64,000 bases of DNA from the NCBI GenBank assembly GCA_000509105.1, contig BAIF02000040.1, forward strand, positions 1-64,000, written 5' to 3'. Below the pieces are notes generated by a model, which saw nothing but the letters and a program-made list of their open reading frames with translations, did no database searches and was not told where the DNA came from. The translations under genes were made by a program, and so were the position numbers. This stretch comes from Clostridiales bacterium VE202-21. GTDB taxonomy: Bacteria; Bacillota; Clostridia; Lachnospirales; Lachnospiraceae. Shown piece by piece: positions 36,205-44,890 of this stretch (the stretch's first letter is position 1; each line of letters starts with the position of its first letter).

Positions 36205-36947
36205 AAAATGAAAACACGATCGTGCACGCAGACGAGAATCTGCTGGAAAATACCCTCCCTTACACAAAAAAAAGAGTGGCAGTCTGGATTTGCCTGACGG
36301 CAGGGGTTATCCTTTTGATTGTTTTGGGGATCCGGCTGATGGCAGACCGGAAATACAATCTGGTATCCGCCATGATTGTACTGATCGCATGCGGTGCCTT
36401 TTATCTCGCATATGAGAAGCGGGAAGGGAGCATCCGGCGGATGGTGCTGCTGGCAGTGATGACGGCAATTTCTGTGGTGGGACGATTTATTTTTGGACCG
36501 ATCCCTTTTTTCAAACCCGTGACGGCTATCGTGGTATTGACAGGAATCTATATGGGGCCTGAATCCGGATTTCTGGTAGGTTCGCTATCGGCAGTTGTTT
36601 CCAATATCTTTTTCGGGCAGGGGCCGTGGACACCTTTCCAAATGTTTTCCTGGGGAATCATCGGAATGATCGCAGGATTCCCAGGGCTGCGGGCACTTCT
36701 TCGTCACCGTATGCCGCTGATTTTTTACGGGATATTCTCAGGTATCGCTTATTCAGGGCTTATGGATATCTGGACAGTGTTCAGCCTTGAGGGAGGCTGG
36801 AATTGGTACAGGTATCTGGGGGCGCTTGCAACTGCGGTGCCGGTCACGATTACGTACTGTGTATCTAATGTAGTATTCCTGATGCTGACTATCAAACCGA
36901 TTGGGGAAAAGATGAACCGGATTCAGATAAAACATGGGATTTTTTAA
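36183..36947 (+). CDS. ECF transporter S component, predicted corrinoid-specific
   Basis: The 254-residue membrane protein has about 25 polar N-terminal residues, two helices (about 29-50 and 56-75), and then the S-component core with REGSIRRMVLLAVMTAISVV and FFKPVTAIVVLTGIYMGPES. This layout occurs in ECF S proteins of the group that includes CbrT-like cobalamin carriers. S components bind substrate in the membrane. ATG 36183 has AAGGAGGG about nine bases upstream and lies inside the end of the ATPase gene. Specificity for cobalamin rests on the upstream riboswitch and on the transcobalamin-like proteins, not on residues I can verify. Confidence 0.8.
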   Translation: MRESDGIKNENTIVHADENLLENTLPYTKKRVAVWICLTAGVILLIVLGIRLMADRKYNLVSAMIVLIACGAFYLAYEKREGSIRRMVLLAVMTAISVVGRFIFGPIPFFKPVTAIVVLTGIYMGPESGFLVGSLSAVVSNIFFGQGPWTPFQMFSWGIIGMIAGFPGLRALLRHRMPLIFYGIFSGIAYSGLMDIWTVFSLEGGWNWYRYLGALATAVPVTITYCVSNVVFLMLTIKPIGEKMNRIQIKHGIF

Positions 36948-37097
36948 ACGTATATATTTTCATGGGAGGACATTGGGAAAGGGGCCGCCTGCTGAGAGTC
37001 TGCCGGGGAAGGTACGGCGGGACACATACGGGCATTTTGGCTGCGGGCCATTTGCTAACGCCCTCTAATATCAAAATCGGACTCTTATATGGAACCA

Positions 37098-37143
37098 CCG
37101 ACATTCACCGTGGAATTCTGATGAATTCCACGGTGAATGTCGG
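37098..37143. repeat. Perfect 21-bp inverted repeat downstream of the ECF genes
   Basis: CCGACATTCACCGTGGAATTC (first 20 bases from 37098 onward) is exactly complementary to 37123-37143 around the loop TGAT. No U-tract follows on either strand. It lies in the 263-base gap between the convergent ECF S gene and the PP-loop ATPase gene, so it may serve as a bidirectional transcript end or be a repeat element. Nothing else recognisable lies in this gap. Confidence 0.8.
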
Positions 37144-37210
37144 CTTGATGGGGCTGGCTTGCCGGGAGATATAGCCTGCTTTTAGTGTATATTATGGAAT
37201 GAGGGATGTT

Positions 37211-37870
37211 TTATTCGACTTCGAGGGTCAGGTATCTGCCGCGGGGGATAGGGGCGGAGAATTTAATGTCCAGGGGCGTCTTGAAGAGGGGACCTCCTGT
37301 TACGAAGGTGTGGTATTCTCCGTTTTCCCCGCAGACGTCGATGTTATCTTTTTCCATAGCGGCTATGAGGTCAGTGGTCAGGGGCAGGCCCAGGTAGTCA
37401 GGGGACATTCGTTCGGTGTCTACTACGGTGATGTGGGGGGTGAAGCCTGCCTCAAGGAATTCCAGGACGGCCTGCCTGCGGCTTTTCTGCCAGAGCGGAA
37501 AGCATGGCTGGAGGCCGGTGTTCTGGCAGCGCGCGCTGCACCAGGCCAGATGTTCTTCCAGGTCGATGTCACCGAAGACACAGACCTCGGCTCCTGCTGA
37601 TTTCTGAGTCAGGAGTTCTTTTTCGAAATTTTTTTCGTAATCCTCCCCGCTTGTTTTGATCAGGTTGATAGGAAGGCTCATGGATGTCTCAAGTTTATGG
37701 ATGACTTGGGGGCTGATTCCGTGGAACCAGCTGCGTTCACGGTCTGTGTTGTAGGTCATGATCAGACCCATGGGAATCATGCCGGACTGTATTGCTTTGT
37801 AGATGGACAGGGTGCTGTCTTTTCCGCTGCTGTAGGATGCAACGAATTTTTTACCTTTTAGCTCATTCAT
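37211..37870 (-). CDS. Dph6-like PP-loop ATP pyrophosphatase
   Basis: The 219-residue protein belongs to the diphthine-ammonia ligase-like (COG2102-type) family of adenine nucleotide alpha hydrolases. The PP-loop SYSSGKDS is at residues 13-20; typical family motifs EVCVFGDIDLEEH and GENGEYHTFV follow. Archaeal and eukaryotic relatives amidate diphthine on EF-2. Bacteria lack diphthamide, so the bacterial substrate is unknown. It is convergent with the ECF operon and has its own upstream region (37871-38000). A link to cobamide metabolism is conceivable by neighbourhood only. Confidence 0.85.
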   Translation of the reverse strand: MNELKGKKFVASYSSGKDSTLSIYKAIQSGMIPMGLIMTYNTDRERSWFHGISPQVIHKLETSMSLPINLIKTSGEDYEKNFEKELLTQKSAGAEVCVFGDIDLEEHLAWCSARCQNTGLQPCFPLWQKSRRQAVLEFLEAGFTPHITVVDTERMSPDYLGLPLTTDLIAAMEKDNIDVCGENGEYHTFVTGGPLFKTPLDIKFSAPIPRGRYLTLEVE

Positions 37871-38099
37871 TTGTTTTCCTCCGGATAATAGTGAAAGGAA
37901 ACAGCCTGCGGCTCGATTAAGCCGGTGTATTTCCTATATGAATAGCCGTCTATGGGACAGCCTGTAAACGGTAGATATGATTTAGTATAACATAAAAGAG
38001 ACAGTCAGGCACTCGTGATACCGGCAAGAAAATATAATTTTAATGAATTAAGCAATTGCAGAAAAGGAGATGCAATTCCTCTCTTTATTAAAAGCAAAG

Positions 38100-38128
38100 T
38101 TTCCATGTTCCTGGAATCGTGTTATGAT
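38100..38128 (+). promoter_or_regulatory. Predicted promoter of the DIP1984-family gene
   Basis: TTTCCA at 38100-38105 and TATGAT at 38123-38128 are 17 bases apart, about 55 bases before the start codon at 38184. The 313-base gap 37871-38183 between two divergent genes shows nothing else that I can name. Confidence 0.45.
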
Positions 38129-38183
38129 GGAAGAAACAAAACGGAATATCAAAATAAATTATACAGACTAGGAGGAATATGCT

Positions 38184-38642
38184 ATGAAACTTGCAGAGGC
38201 ATTACAAGAGAGAGCCGATATAAACCGGAATATCGAACAATTAAAAAAACGTCTAAATAATAATGTATTAGTACAAGAGGGAGAACAAACAGCAGAAGAC
38301 CCGGAAAAACTAAAGCAGGAATTAGATAATTCACTTGAGCGTCTGACATATTTAATCGCCCATATCAATCAGACAAATTGTGAAACTAAAATTGATGGCG
38401 AAACACTAACAGAACTTATAGCAAAAAAAGATACGCTTTTGCTGAAACTTAGTGTATATAAAGATATTGTTTATTCTGGAAGCCAGACATCATATCGGGC
38501 AAGAAACACGGAAATCAAGATAAAATCTGCTATTTCTGTGAGTGGCTGGCAGACAGAAATCGACAGGCTGTCTAAAGAATTACGGCTATTGGATAATAAA
38601 TTACAGGAAACCAACTGGAACACGGATTTGATAGGGGAATGA
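38184..38642 (+). CDS. DIP1984-family protein
   Basis: The 152-residue soluble protein matches the DIP1984 (septicolysin-like) family: MKLAEALQERADINRNIEQL at the start, a central VLVQEGEQTAEDPEKL segment, and a conserved GSQTSYRARNTEIK then WQTEIDRLSKELR. It is predicted to form alpha-helical coiled coils; it has no signal peptide. Function is unknown and the old toxin name is not well supported. AGGAGG eight bases upstream sets the start. A tRNA-like structured RNA begins right after its stop codon. Confidence 0.88.
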   Translation: MKLAEALQERADINRNIEQLKKRLNNNVLVQEGEQTAEDPEKLKQELDNSLERLTYLIAHINQTNCETKIDGETLTELIAKKDTLLLKLSVYKDIVYSGSQTSYRARNTEIKIKSAISVSGWQTEIDRLSKELRLLDNKLQETNWNTDLIGE

Positions 38643-38745
38643 TTGTTTGGTAGCAGAAGCAGAGTGAATGTCACGCGGCGACAGCGCAAGTCGTATCTGG
38701 CGAACATTGAAGAGCAGATGTGAGGTTCGATTCCTCAAGAATTGT
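38643..38745 (+). ncRNA. Candidate tRNA-like structured RNA downstream of DIP1984 gene
   Basis: The T-arm TGAGG-TTCGATT-CCTCA (38721-38737) is a perfect five-base stem with a canonical seven-base loop. A D-loop-like TTTGGTAGC stands at 38646-38654. Between them, in place of an anticodon arm, is a longer structured insert: AATGT pairs with ACATT (about 38666-38670 and 38704-38708) and encloses a GGCGAC/GTCGT hairpin. No proper acceptor stem or CCA end is evident, so it is not a normal tRNA. The build recalls bacterial Y RNAs, which carry tRNA-like modules. No Ro (TROVE) protein gene is present in the window. Confidence 0.5.
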
Positions 38746-38912
38746 TAAGCTCCGACCGCGCACAAATGTATCGTGATCAATAATTGTTATTACCAGACAT
38801 TGGCTGCATCTGTGAGGGTGGGAACGGGGAATTTATACAATCATTATGTAAGATGGACGTAGACGAGTTAGAAAGATGCAAAGATTGCGCGAAAATACAA
38901 GACAATCCATTC

Positions 38913-38936
38913 AATAAAAAAGCCGGCCGAGCCGGT
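38913..38936 (-). terminator. Possible terminator for the purine permease transcript
   Basis: On the minus strand CCGGC pairs with GCCGG around TCG, followed by a run of six T. It lies about 245 bases after the permease stop. The stem is short. Confidence 0.45.
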
Positions 38937-39057
38937 TAACGATTCCATCCAAATAAAAAAGTCATGGCACCTAACTTTTCCACAAAACGACTCAATTCGC
39001 CACCCCCGCCCAAGATCCCCCGTGCAGAAGGAGGTGTCTCCCGTCATGATGCGACCA

Positions 39058-39154
39058 GCTGTGGGGAATTGGAATATGCCGGCTCCGATTTTGATTAGCG
39101 GCACTTATGCCCTGATTCCGCATCCAGGAGAGGCATATTCCAATTCCGCACAGC
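39058..39154. repeat. 23-bp inverted repeat with one mismatch, 51-base loop
   Basis: The arm 39058-39080 (starting GCTGTGGGGAATTGG) pairs with 39132-39154 with a single mismatch. It fills most of the gap between the tRNA-like RNA and the permease stop (38746-39181), where no coding gene is seen. It could be a small repeat element or a transcript-end structure. Confidence 0.75.
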
Positions 39155-39181
39155 GGCCCCCATACCAGCCCCCCGCCCCCG

Positions 39182-40747
39182 CTACACATAATCGAAATCA
39201 TCGGGCCCCTTAAACCAGCTGCTCCGTCCCAGATGCAGTATGAAGCACAGTACCGCCATGGAAAGATACCCAATCATAAAAGGTGATTTCGGATAGAACC
39301 CCAGAGCCGCGCTGTGTATAAAGCCAAAGAAGGAGAGCGCTGCCCCTGCGAGCGCTGTTACCGCCGCCAGATTTAATTTTTTATCTATAATAAATGCGGT
39401 CATGGTTCCCAGCAGGATTCCGATAATGATGGCTCCGGGTTTGACCGCCGGGACACCGTTCCACATAACGCCTGCATCAAGCAGGGACTGGGTGACGTCC
39501 GGTGTGTATCCGGAGTATCCTGACGGAAGTGTTTCCGTCCAGACATTGGCAAGGCCTGCGGCTCCCGTGATCTGCGTGAACAGGTAGTCTGCAACCGGCG
39601 GGATCATGGCGATTCCGACTGCAGCATAGTGTTTTTTGCTGCAGTCCTTGAAGGCCTGGCACACCATAACGATGGCGCACCATAGATAAGTGACGGCACA
39701 GACGGCCGGCGGTACCAGGCTGCTCAGGAAGGTGAAGAGCCCTAGCAGTCCGGCAAGGCCCAGCACCAGACCGGAGATGAAGGAATAGCCGATGCCGGCC
39801 TTTGCTTTTTTCAGTCCGGCATGTCCAAGCCACACGGTATTCGGTACGACGCCTCCAAATATGGCAGAGATCATGGTGCAGACACCGTCTGCAAACTGCG
39901 CTTCCCGTACATGATAGTTGTCCCCGGCGGCGTTTGCAGCCTCTACATTGTCCATTGTCTCGATAAAGTTATAGATCTCAATCGGGATGATAATCGTGAG
40001 ATAAGGAGCGACTATGGCAAAGCCGCTTAACAGATGCTGGATGCTGTTTACCGGGTTCGGAAAATAAAAGCCGATCCCGCTGAAATCAAGGCTGGTCCGC
40101 CCCAGACAGAAGGCATAGACGATGCCGCCCACGATTGCGACCACAAGCGGAGGAATCTTCCCGGGAAACAGGTAACCGCCGAATACGCCGATCAGGGCAA
40201 GAATCAGGATCGGCATGCCGATGACCGGATCGCTGAATACGTCAAATACTCCCTGTGTCGCCATCCAGATGAATCCGATACCGGCGACGGTTCCGAGCAG
40301 TGCAGCCCTCGGGATTTTTCTCTTCATCCAGGGGCCGATGAAACCGCCGAAGAATTCGACCGCACCTCCCAGAAAGCAGGCTGCAATGGCTGCGGACCAT
40401 GCCAGTTCCGGATCCTCCAGAGCGTAGTGAAGCGGCATGATTACACCGTAGAGAATTACAAACATGGCAGGGGTGGAGACTCCGGAAGGCAGCGCGGTCA
40501 CATCCGAACGCATTTCCCTTTTAGACAGCCTGTATGCCATAAAGGCGTAGTAAAAGCCACTGAGCATCAGGCCGATTGACATTCCGGGGATGACTCTTCC
40601 GTATACAATCTCGTCCGGCCAGCCCAGGACACCGGATAAAGTAGCGATTACGATCAGATAGTTTACAATATTATTGGTGATGGAATAAGCCATTCCCCCA
40701 ATATCTCCTCTTTGGAATAAAGGAACAAGCGCCTTCTTCTCTCTCAA
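39182..40747 (-). CDS. NCS2/AzgA-type purine (nucleobase) permease
   Basis: The 521-residue integral membrane protein has about 12-14 helices. It shows family features such as FQRGDIGGMAYSITNNIVNY near the N-terminus and SDVTALPSGVSTPAMF near residue 80, with the second half repeat around GGVVPNTVWLGHAGLKKAKA. It probably imports purine bases such as adenine or hypoxanthine by proton symport. It stands 18 bases after the adenine deaminase gene on the same strand, so uptake and deamination are encoded together. The exact base transported is inferred from that neighbour. Confidence 0.85.
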   Translation of the reverse strand: MREKKALVPLFQRGDIGGMAYSITNNIVNYLIVIATLSGVLGWPDEIVYGRVIPGMSIGLMLSGFYYAFMAYRLSKREMRSDVTALPSGVSTPAMFVILYGVIMPLHYALEDPELAWSAAIAACFLGGAVEFFGGFIGPWMKRKIPRAALLGTVAGIGFIWMATQGVFDVFSDPVIGMPILILALIGVFGGYLFPGKIPPLVVAIVGGIVYAFCLGRTSLDFSGIGFYFPNPVNSIQHLLSGFAIVAPYLTIIIPIEIYNFIETMDNVEAANAAGDNYHVREAQFADGVCTMISAIFGGVVPNTVWLGHAGLKKAKAGIGYSFISGLVLGLAGLLGLFTFLSSLVPPAVCAVTYLWCAIVMVCQAFKDCSKKHYAAVGIAMIPPVADYLFTQITGAAGLANVWTETLPSGYSGYTPDVTQSLLDAGVMWNGVPAVKPGAIIIGILLGTMTAFIIDKKLNLAAVTALAGAALSFFGFIHSAALGFYPKSPFMIGYLSMAVLCFILHLGRSSWFKGPDDFDYV

Positions 40748-40764
40748 TACCCCGCCACCTCCAT

Positions 40765-42507
40765 CTATTCTGCTTCCACAGGAATAAAGTCAAACTTTGT
40801 TACGTCGAATAAGCCCATATCGGTCAGCTTTATTTCCGGGATGACTGCCAGTGACATGAAGCACAATGTCATAACAGGTTCTACATCTCTGCTGATTCCC
40901 AGCTCTTCATGGGCGGCCTGGTGAATGCGTGTCAATTTATCATCTACCCACTCCCCGCTCTGGTCGCTCATCAGGCCGCCGATGGGCATGGGCATAGATT
41001 CCGTGACATGCCCGTCTTTTACAAGAACGATTCCGCCGTTTTGGCGGATTAACTCCTGTACGGCAAATTCCATATCCTCGTCGGTTACGCCTACGGTAAT
41101 GATATTATGTGAATCATGGGCTACAGATAAAGCGGCTGCGCCTTCCCTGATTCCGTAGCCCCGCAGAAATGCGGCGGCAACATTTCCGGTCTCCTGGTGG
41201 CGCTCAATCACGGCTATTTTCACAAGATCCACATCGGGGTCTCTGACAAAGTCACCGGTCTCATCCAGTTCGACGTTGGCAGTGCCTTTTCCGGTTACTA
41301 CGCCGCCTGGTAGAATGTCTATTACGTTAACATGTCTCGATTTCAGATGCATTTTCAGTTTGTTTTTTGAAAAATCTTTCACATGAAAGCTTCCTTTAAC
41401 CGATGAGATATCCCGCTTTTCAACCGGAAGCAGATAGTTTCCTTCCGCAGCGGCAAGGGTTCCCCCAATCCAGACTTTGGAGACGGAGAAGTCTCTCAGA
41501 TTATCGAGCAGTACGATGTCCGCGCGTAGGCCCGGTGCGATGGCTCCGCGGTCGTAAAGACGGAAACATTCCGCTGCATTCAGGCTTGCCATTCGGATCG
41601 CGGTAATTGCATCGATCCCCTCCTCCACGCAGATGGATAGATGATTGTCCAGATGCCCCTGTTCCAGAATCGTTTTGGGCTGGAGGTCGTCGGAGCAGAG
41701 CAGACAGCGCCGGTTGTTCATAGGGGTCAGACCCTTAAGCAGAGTCCTCAGGTTGTGGCATGCGGAACCCTGCCTCAGGAGTACATACATTCCCCGGGAA
41801 ATGCGGTCCAGCATCTCCTCCACAGTGGAACATTCGTGGTCTGTGTGGATCAGAGCGGCGGCATAGGCATTCAGATCCCGGCCCGAGACTCCGGGGCTGT
41901 GGCCGTCTATCAGTTTTCCAATTTCTTTTGCGGTCATAATTTTATCGAGATCGCTTTCACACCCATGAATCAGACCGGGGAAGTTCATGTACTCCCCGAG
42001 GCCCAGGATTCTTTCGTCCTGAATCGGGCCTTTCATAGCCTCTGCATCTATATTGGCGCCTGCATGTTCAAAGGGAGTGGCCGGGACGCAGGAGGGAAGC
42101 ATATATTTGATATCCAGGGCAGTGCCTTTGGCGGCCTGCAGCATGTAATCCAGGCCTCGGATTCCGCATACATTTACGATTTCGTGTGGGTCGGCGATTA
42201 TGGTAGTGGCACCGTGGGGAACCAGAAGGCGTCCAATCTCTTCCGGGCTTACATAGGCGGATTCGATGTGAATATGGCTGTCGATGAAGCCGGGGACTGC
42301 ATATTTTCCTTTTGCGTCTATTTCTTCCCGTCCCTCATAGTTTCCGATTCCGGCAATCAATCCCCGGATCACTGCAATATCGCCCTCAATGATACTGCCG
42401 TTTAAGACGTCAACAATCCGGCAGTTCTTGATGACGATATCCGCGGTGTTTCTGCCGGCCGCTGTGTCGATCAGTTCCTTCAGAGCCTCTTTGCTCATTT
42501 CATTCAT
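40765..42507 (-). CDS. ade: Adenine deaminase
   Basis: This metal-dependent amidohydrolase converts adenine to hypoxanthine and ammonia in purine salvage. The 580-residue chain has the normal length and motifs: His78/His80 in SHIHIES, DPHEIVN (His108), GEYMNFPG, DGHSPGVSG, HTDHE and LCSDD, followed by the adenine deaminase C-terminal domain (VAHDSHNIITVG; LPIGGLMS-like PMPIGGLMSDQ). AAGGAGG lies seven bases before the ATG at 42507. It is the middle gene of a minus-strand unit: divergent paralog, ade, permease. Confidence 0.95.
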   Translation of the reverse strand: MNEMSKEALKELIDTAAGRNTADIVIKNCRIVDVLNGSIIEGDIAVIRGLIAGIGNYEGREEIDAKGKYAVPGFIDSHIHIESAYVSPEEIGRLLVPHGATTIIADPHEIVNVCGIRGLDYMLQAAKGTALDIKYMLPSCVPATPFEHAGANIDAEAMKGPIQDERILGLGEYMNFPGLIHGCESDLDKIMTAKEIGKLIDGHSPGVSGRDLNAYAAALIHTDHECSTVEEMLDRISRGMYVLLRQGSACHNLRTLLKGLTPMNNRRCLLCSDDLQPKTILEQGHLDNHLSICVEEGIDAITAIRMASLNAAECFRLYDRGAIAPGLRADIVLLDNLRDFSVSKVWIGGTLAAAEGNYLLPVEKRDISSVKGSFHVKDFSKNKLKMHLKSRHVNVIDILPGGVVTGKGTANVELDETGDFVRDPDVDLVKIAVIERHQETGNVAAAFLRGYGIREGAAALSVAHDSHNIITVGVTDEDMEFAVQELIRQNGGIVLVKDGHVTESMPMPIGGLMSDQSGEWVDDKLTRIHQAAHEELGISRDVEPVMTLCFMSLAVIPEIKLTDMGLFDVTKFDFIPVEAE

Positions 42508-42590
42508 GCATATTCCTCCTTGCTGGAAATCATTATGGACAATTGTTCTATTGTAACCGTTTAGGCAAGCCTGAACTGTTACATTCTGTT

Positions 42591-44372
42591 CTATTGTTCT
42601 CTCAGATTTAAAATCGGATCAAAAATAGTCAGATTTGTATAATCAACAGGCCCCACATCAGTGATTGCGTAATCCGGAATCGCGGTGATCGGGAGGAAGA
42701 ACATATACATCAGTGGTTCGGACAGCGTAGAGCCGAGCTCCTGCGCCGCCTTGTTCAGACGCTTTTCCTGTGCTGCGATGGTTTCCGGTTCTTCATCGCT
42801 TGCAATACCGCCTACCGGCAGCGGCAGGAATTCCAGAATCTTGCCGTCCGCGGCAACGACCTGTCCGCCGCCCTGCTCGATCAGATAGTTCACGGCGAGC
42901 GACATGTCCTCTGCACTGACTCCCATCACGATCAGGTTATTGTCATCCGGTGCGGCGGAGGAAGCCATGGCTCCCTTTTTCAGGTTCCAGCCGGAACAAA
43001 AAGCGAGGGAACGGTTGCCGTTTCGTCCAAACCTTTCCAGGACGGAGACGAGAGCCACATCCTGTTCGGGATCGGGAAGCACAATCCCGTTCTCTACCTT
43101 TAAGACAACGTCTCTTCTCTTGCGTACAAATGGCCCCTGGACATCCATTGCCAGTACGTCGGCTGTACCATTTTGGATGGAGGTTTTGTATGAAAAGTCT
43201 GCTTTTGTTGTTTTCTTACATTTCAAGACACTTTTGAGGACAGAACTTCTTTCCGGCGCTTTCAGTTCAAAGGCAAGCCTGCCGTCTCTCGCGGCGGGGC
43301 GGCCGTTGGCAATGACTGCCTCCACATGGAATTCCTCCGGCGAATCTACGAGCAGAATATCCGCAATTCTTCCGGGAGAGATGGAGCCGACCAGATGATC
43401 GATGCGGTAAGCTTCCGCGCTGTTTATGGTACCCATCTGAATTGCCGTCATAGGATCCACGCCTGCGGCTATTGCCAGCCGGACAACATGGTCCAGGTGT
43501 CCCTTCTCCAGCACATCCGTAGCGGTTACGTCGTCCGTACAGAAGCTGACACGGCGAGCCATCATAGGGTTGACTTCCGTGACCGCGCGGATATTTTCCG
43601 CCAGAAAATGTGTAACAGAGGATTCACGGATCAGCATATGCATACCTTTCCGAATCTTCTCCACAACTTCTTCGTGGTCATAGCTTTCATGGTCCAGACG
43701 GACGCCGCCGCAGAGATAACCGTTTAATTCCTCCCCCCTGGCCATCGGTGCGCATCCGAAAACAGGGAGGCGGTTTTTAAACGCCTGTTCAATCGCGCCC
43801 AGTGTATCTTCGTCTTCTTCCTGAAGAAATTCCCGCACGGTTTCCCATACCCCGAAGCATTCCGGCCACTGCTGCACCTGTGCATGAACTTCCTTTTTAA
43901 AGTTGAAGGCTACCGTAGATTCCGGGATTGTATAGGGGGTTTTGAACGGTGCACCCCAGAATACTTTGAGCGGACTCTTCTTTACTTCCGCCAGCACTTC
44001 CTTCAGTCCGTCCAGTCCGGATACGGAAATGTACTCGTCCAGCCCGGATATGATGCTTGTTGTGCCGCGGGGTACTACGGCCTTTGCAAAGCTGGTGATG
44101 CTGAGTTTGCTGCATTCGCTGTGGATATGTCCGTCAATCAGCCCGGGAACCAGGTACTTTCCGGTCGCATCGATGACTTTTGTCTCAGGTCCCATATAGT
44201 GTTCGATATTCCCGACGGCCGTAATCATATCCTTGTAGATAGCAACATCTGCGGGATAGATTTCGCTTGTCATGACATTAACCAGGAGGCCTCCTCTAAT
44301 GGCAATATCTGCAGGAATGATCCCTCTTCCTGCACGAATCATTTCTTTTAAATTTTCGATGGTTCTTTCCAT
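42591..44372 (-). CDS. Adenine deaminase-like amidohydrolase, divergent paralog
   Basis: The 593-residue protein aligns end to end with adenine deaminase and keeps His82/His84 (GHIHSE), the LDHESYDHEE region and FCTDD. Three motifs of the true enzyme are changed: DPHEI is replaced by GLDEYI, GEYMN by GVWET and DGHSPG by FGCAPM. A different substrate or lost activity is therefore likely, although databases would call it adenine deaminase. GGGAGGA five bases upstream supports the start at 44372; the longer frame to 44423 lacks support. It is the first gene of the minus-strand purine unit, 83 bases before ade. Confidence 0.85.
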   Translation of the reverse strand: MERTIENLKEMIRAGRGIIPADIAIRGGLLVNVMTSEIYPADVAIYKDMITAVGNIEHYMGPETKVIDATGKYLVPGLIDGHIHSECSKLSITSFAKAVVPRGTTSIISGLDEYISVSGLDGLKEVLAEVKKSPLKVFWGAPFKTPYTIPESTVAFNFKKEVHAQVQQWPECFGVWETVREFLQEEDEDTLGAIEQAFKNRLPVFGCAPMARGEELNGYLCGGVRLDHESYDHEEVVEKIRKGMHMLIRESSVTHFLAENIRAVTEVNPMMARRVSFCTDDVTATDVLEKGHLDHVVRLAIAAGVDPMTAIQMGTINSAEAYRIDHLVGSISPGRIADILLVDSPEEFHVEAVIANGRPAARDGRLAFELKAPERSSVLKSVLKCKKTTKADFSYKTSIQNGTADVLAMDVQGPFVRKRRDVVLKVENGIVLPDPEQDVALVSVLERFGRNGNRSLAFCSGWNLKKGAMASSAAPDDNNLIVMGVSAEDMSLAVNYLIEQGGGQVVAADGKILEFLPLPVGGIASDEEPETIAAQEKRLNKAAQELGSTLSEPLMYMFFLPITAIPDYAITDVGPVDYTNLTIFDPILNLREQ

Positions 44373-44890
44373 ATAAATCCTCCCGTTTATGGATACTTTA
44401 AAATGGGTGAGTAAAGCGTACACTCATGTATGATAGAAGAAGCAGGGTATAAAAAATAAAAAAAGCAGATAGATGTAAATATGATAGCAGGGCTTCAGCG
44501 TGCTGCTTCTGGCGGTTTTGTCTATCCATCATATCCTGTAACCGATAGGAAGTAGTTTTGCCGACGGTGTTGATATTTATTCAGGAGCGGGGCGCAAAAA
44601 AAATGCTTGCAAAACTATTTTTTTGAATGGATTACCAACGAACGGACAGTAGTTGAAACTGAGCACGCCCGTAGGATATGAACAGGAACACCTTTCTTTC
44701 TGGATTAGTGACAAAAACGTAGACGTTTGCTTGTGTGCAGGCACAACGCATGATAAAATATAACAAGTAAAAGAATATGAAAAGTTGGACTTATATCCCC
44801 GCAAACTGGGACAACATCTTGCAACAAGCAATTTTCAGACGCGCTCAAGTGGGATGTGGATTTCCGGCGGAGAGGGAAGGAATGAATAAA
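44373..44890. other. Gene-free divergent control region between the purine and glycerol units
   Basis: No convincing gene lies here. AT-rich sequence near 44440-44470 and 44750-44770 (GATAAAATATAAC) may hold promoters for the two directions. A small palindrome, AAACGT-AG-ACGTTT, sits at about 44715-44728. I looked for a purine riboswitch on the minus strand ahead of the deaminases and did not see its core. Confidence 0.4.

Noticed and set aside
36962-37174. CTGAGAG-containing GC-rich leader-like stretch and small open frame, considered as a TPP riboswitch or a gene
   Set aside because: The second TPP element (CCTGATCTGG-type) is missing, the open frame has no family features, and neighbouring genes are convergent, so no leader is expected here.
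38015-38260. Open frame ahead of the DIP1984 gene
   Set aside because: It overlaps the predicted promoter and the start of the DIP1984 gene, and its protein shows no recognisable features.
44373-44890. Purine riboswitch ahead of the adenine deaminase genes
   Set aside because: The conserved loop sequences and the TATA-flanked P1 pattern of purine aptamers were not found on the minus strand.
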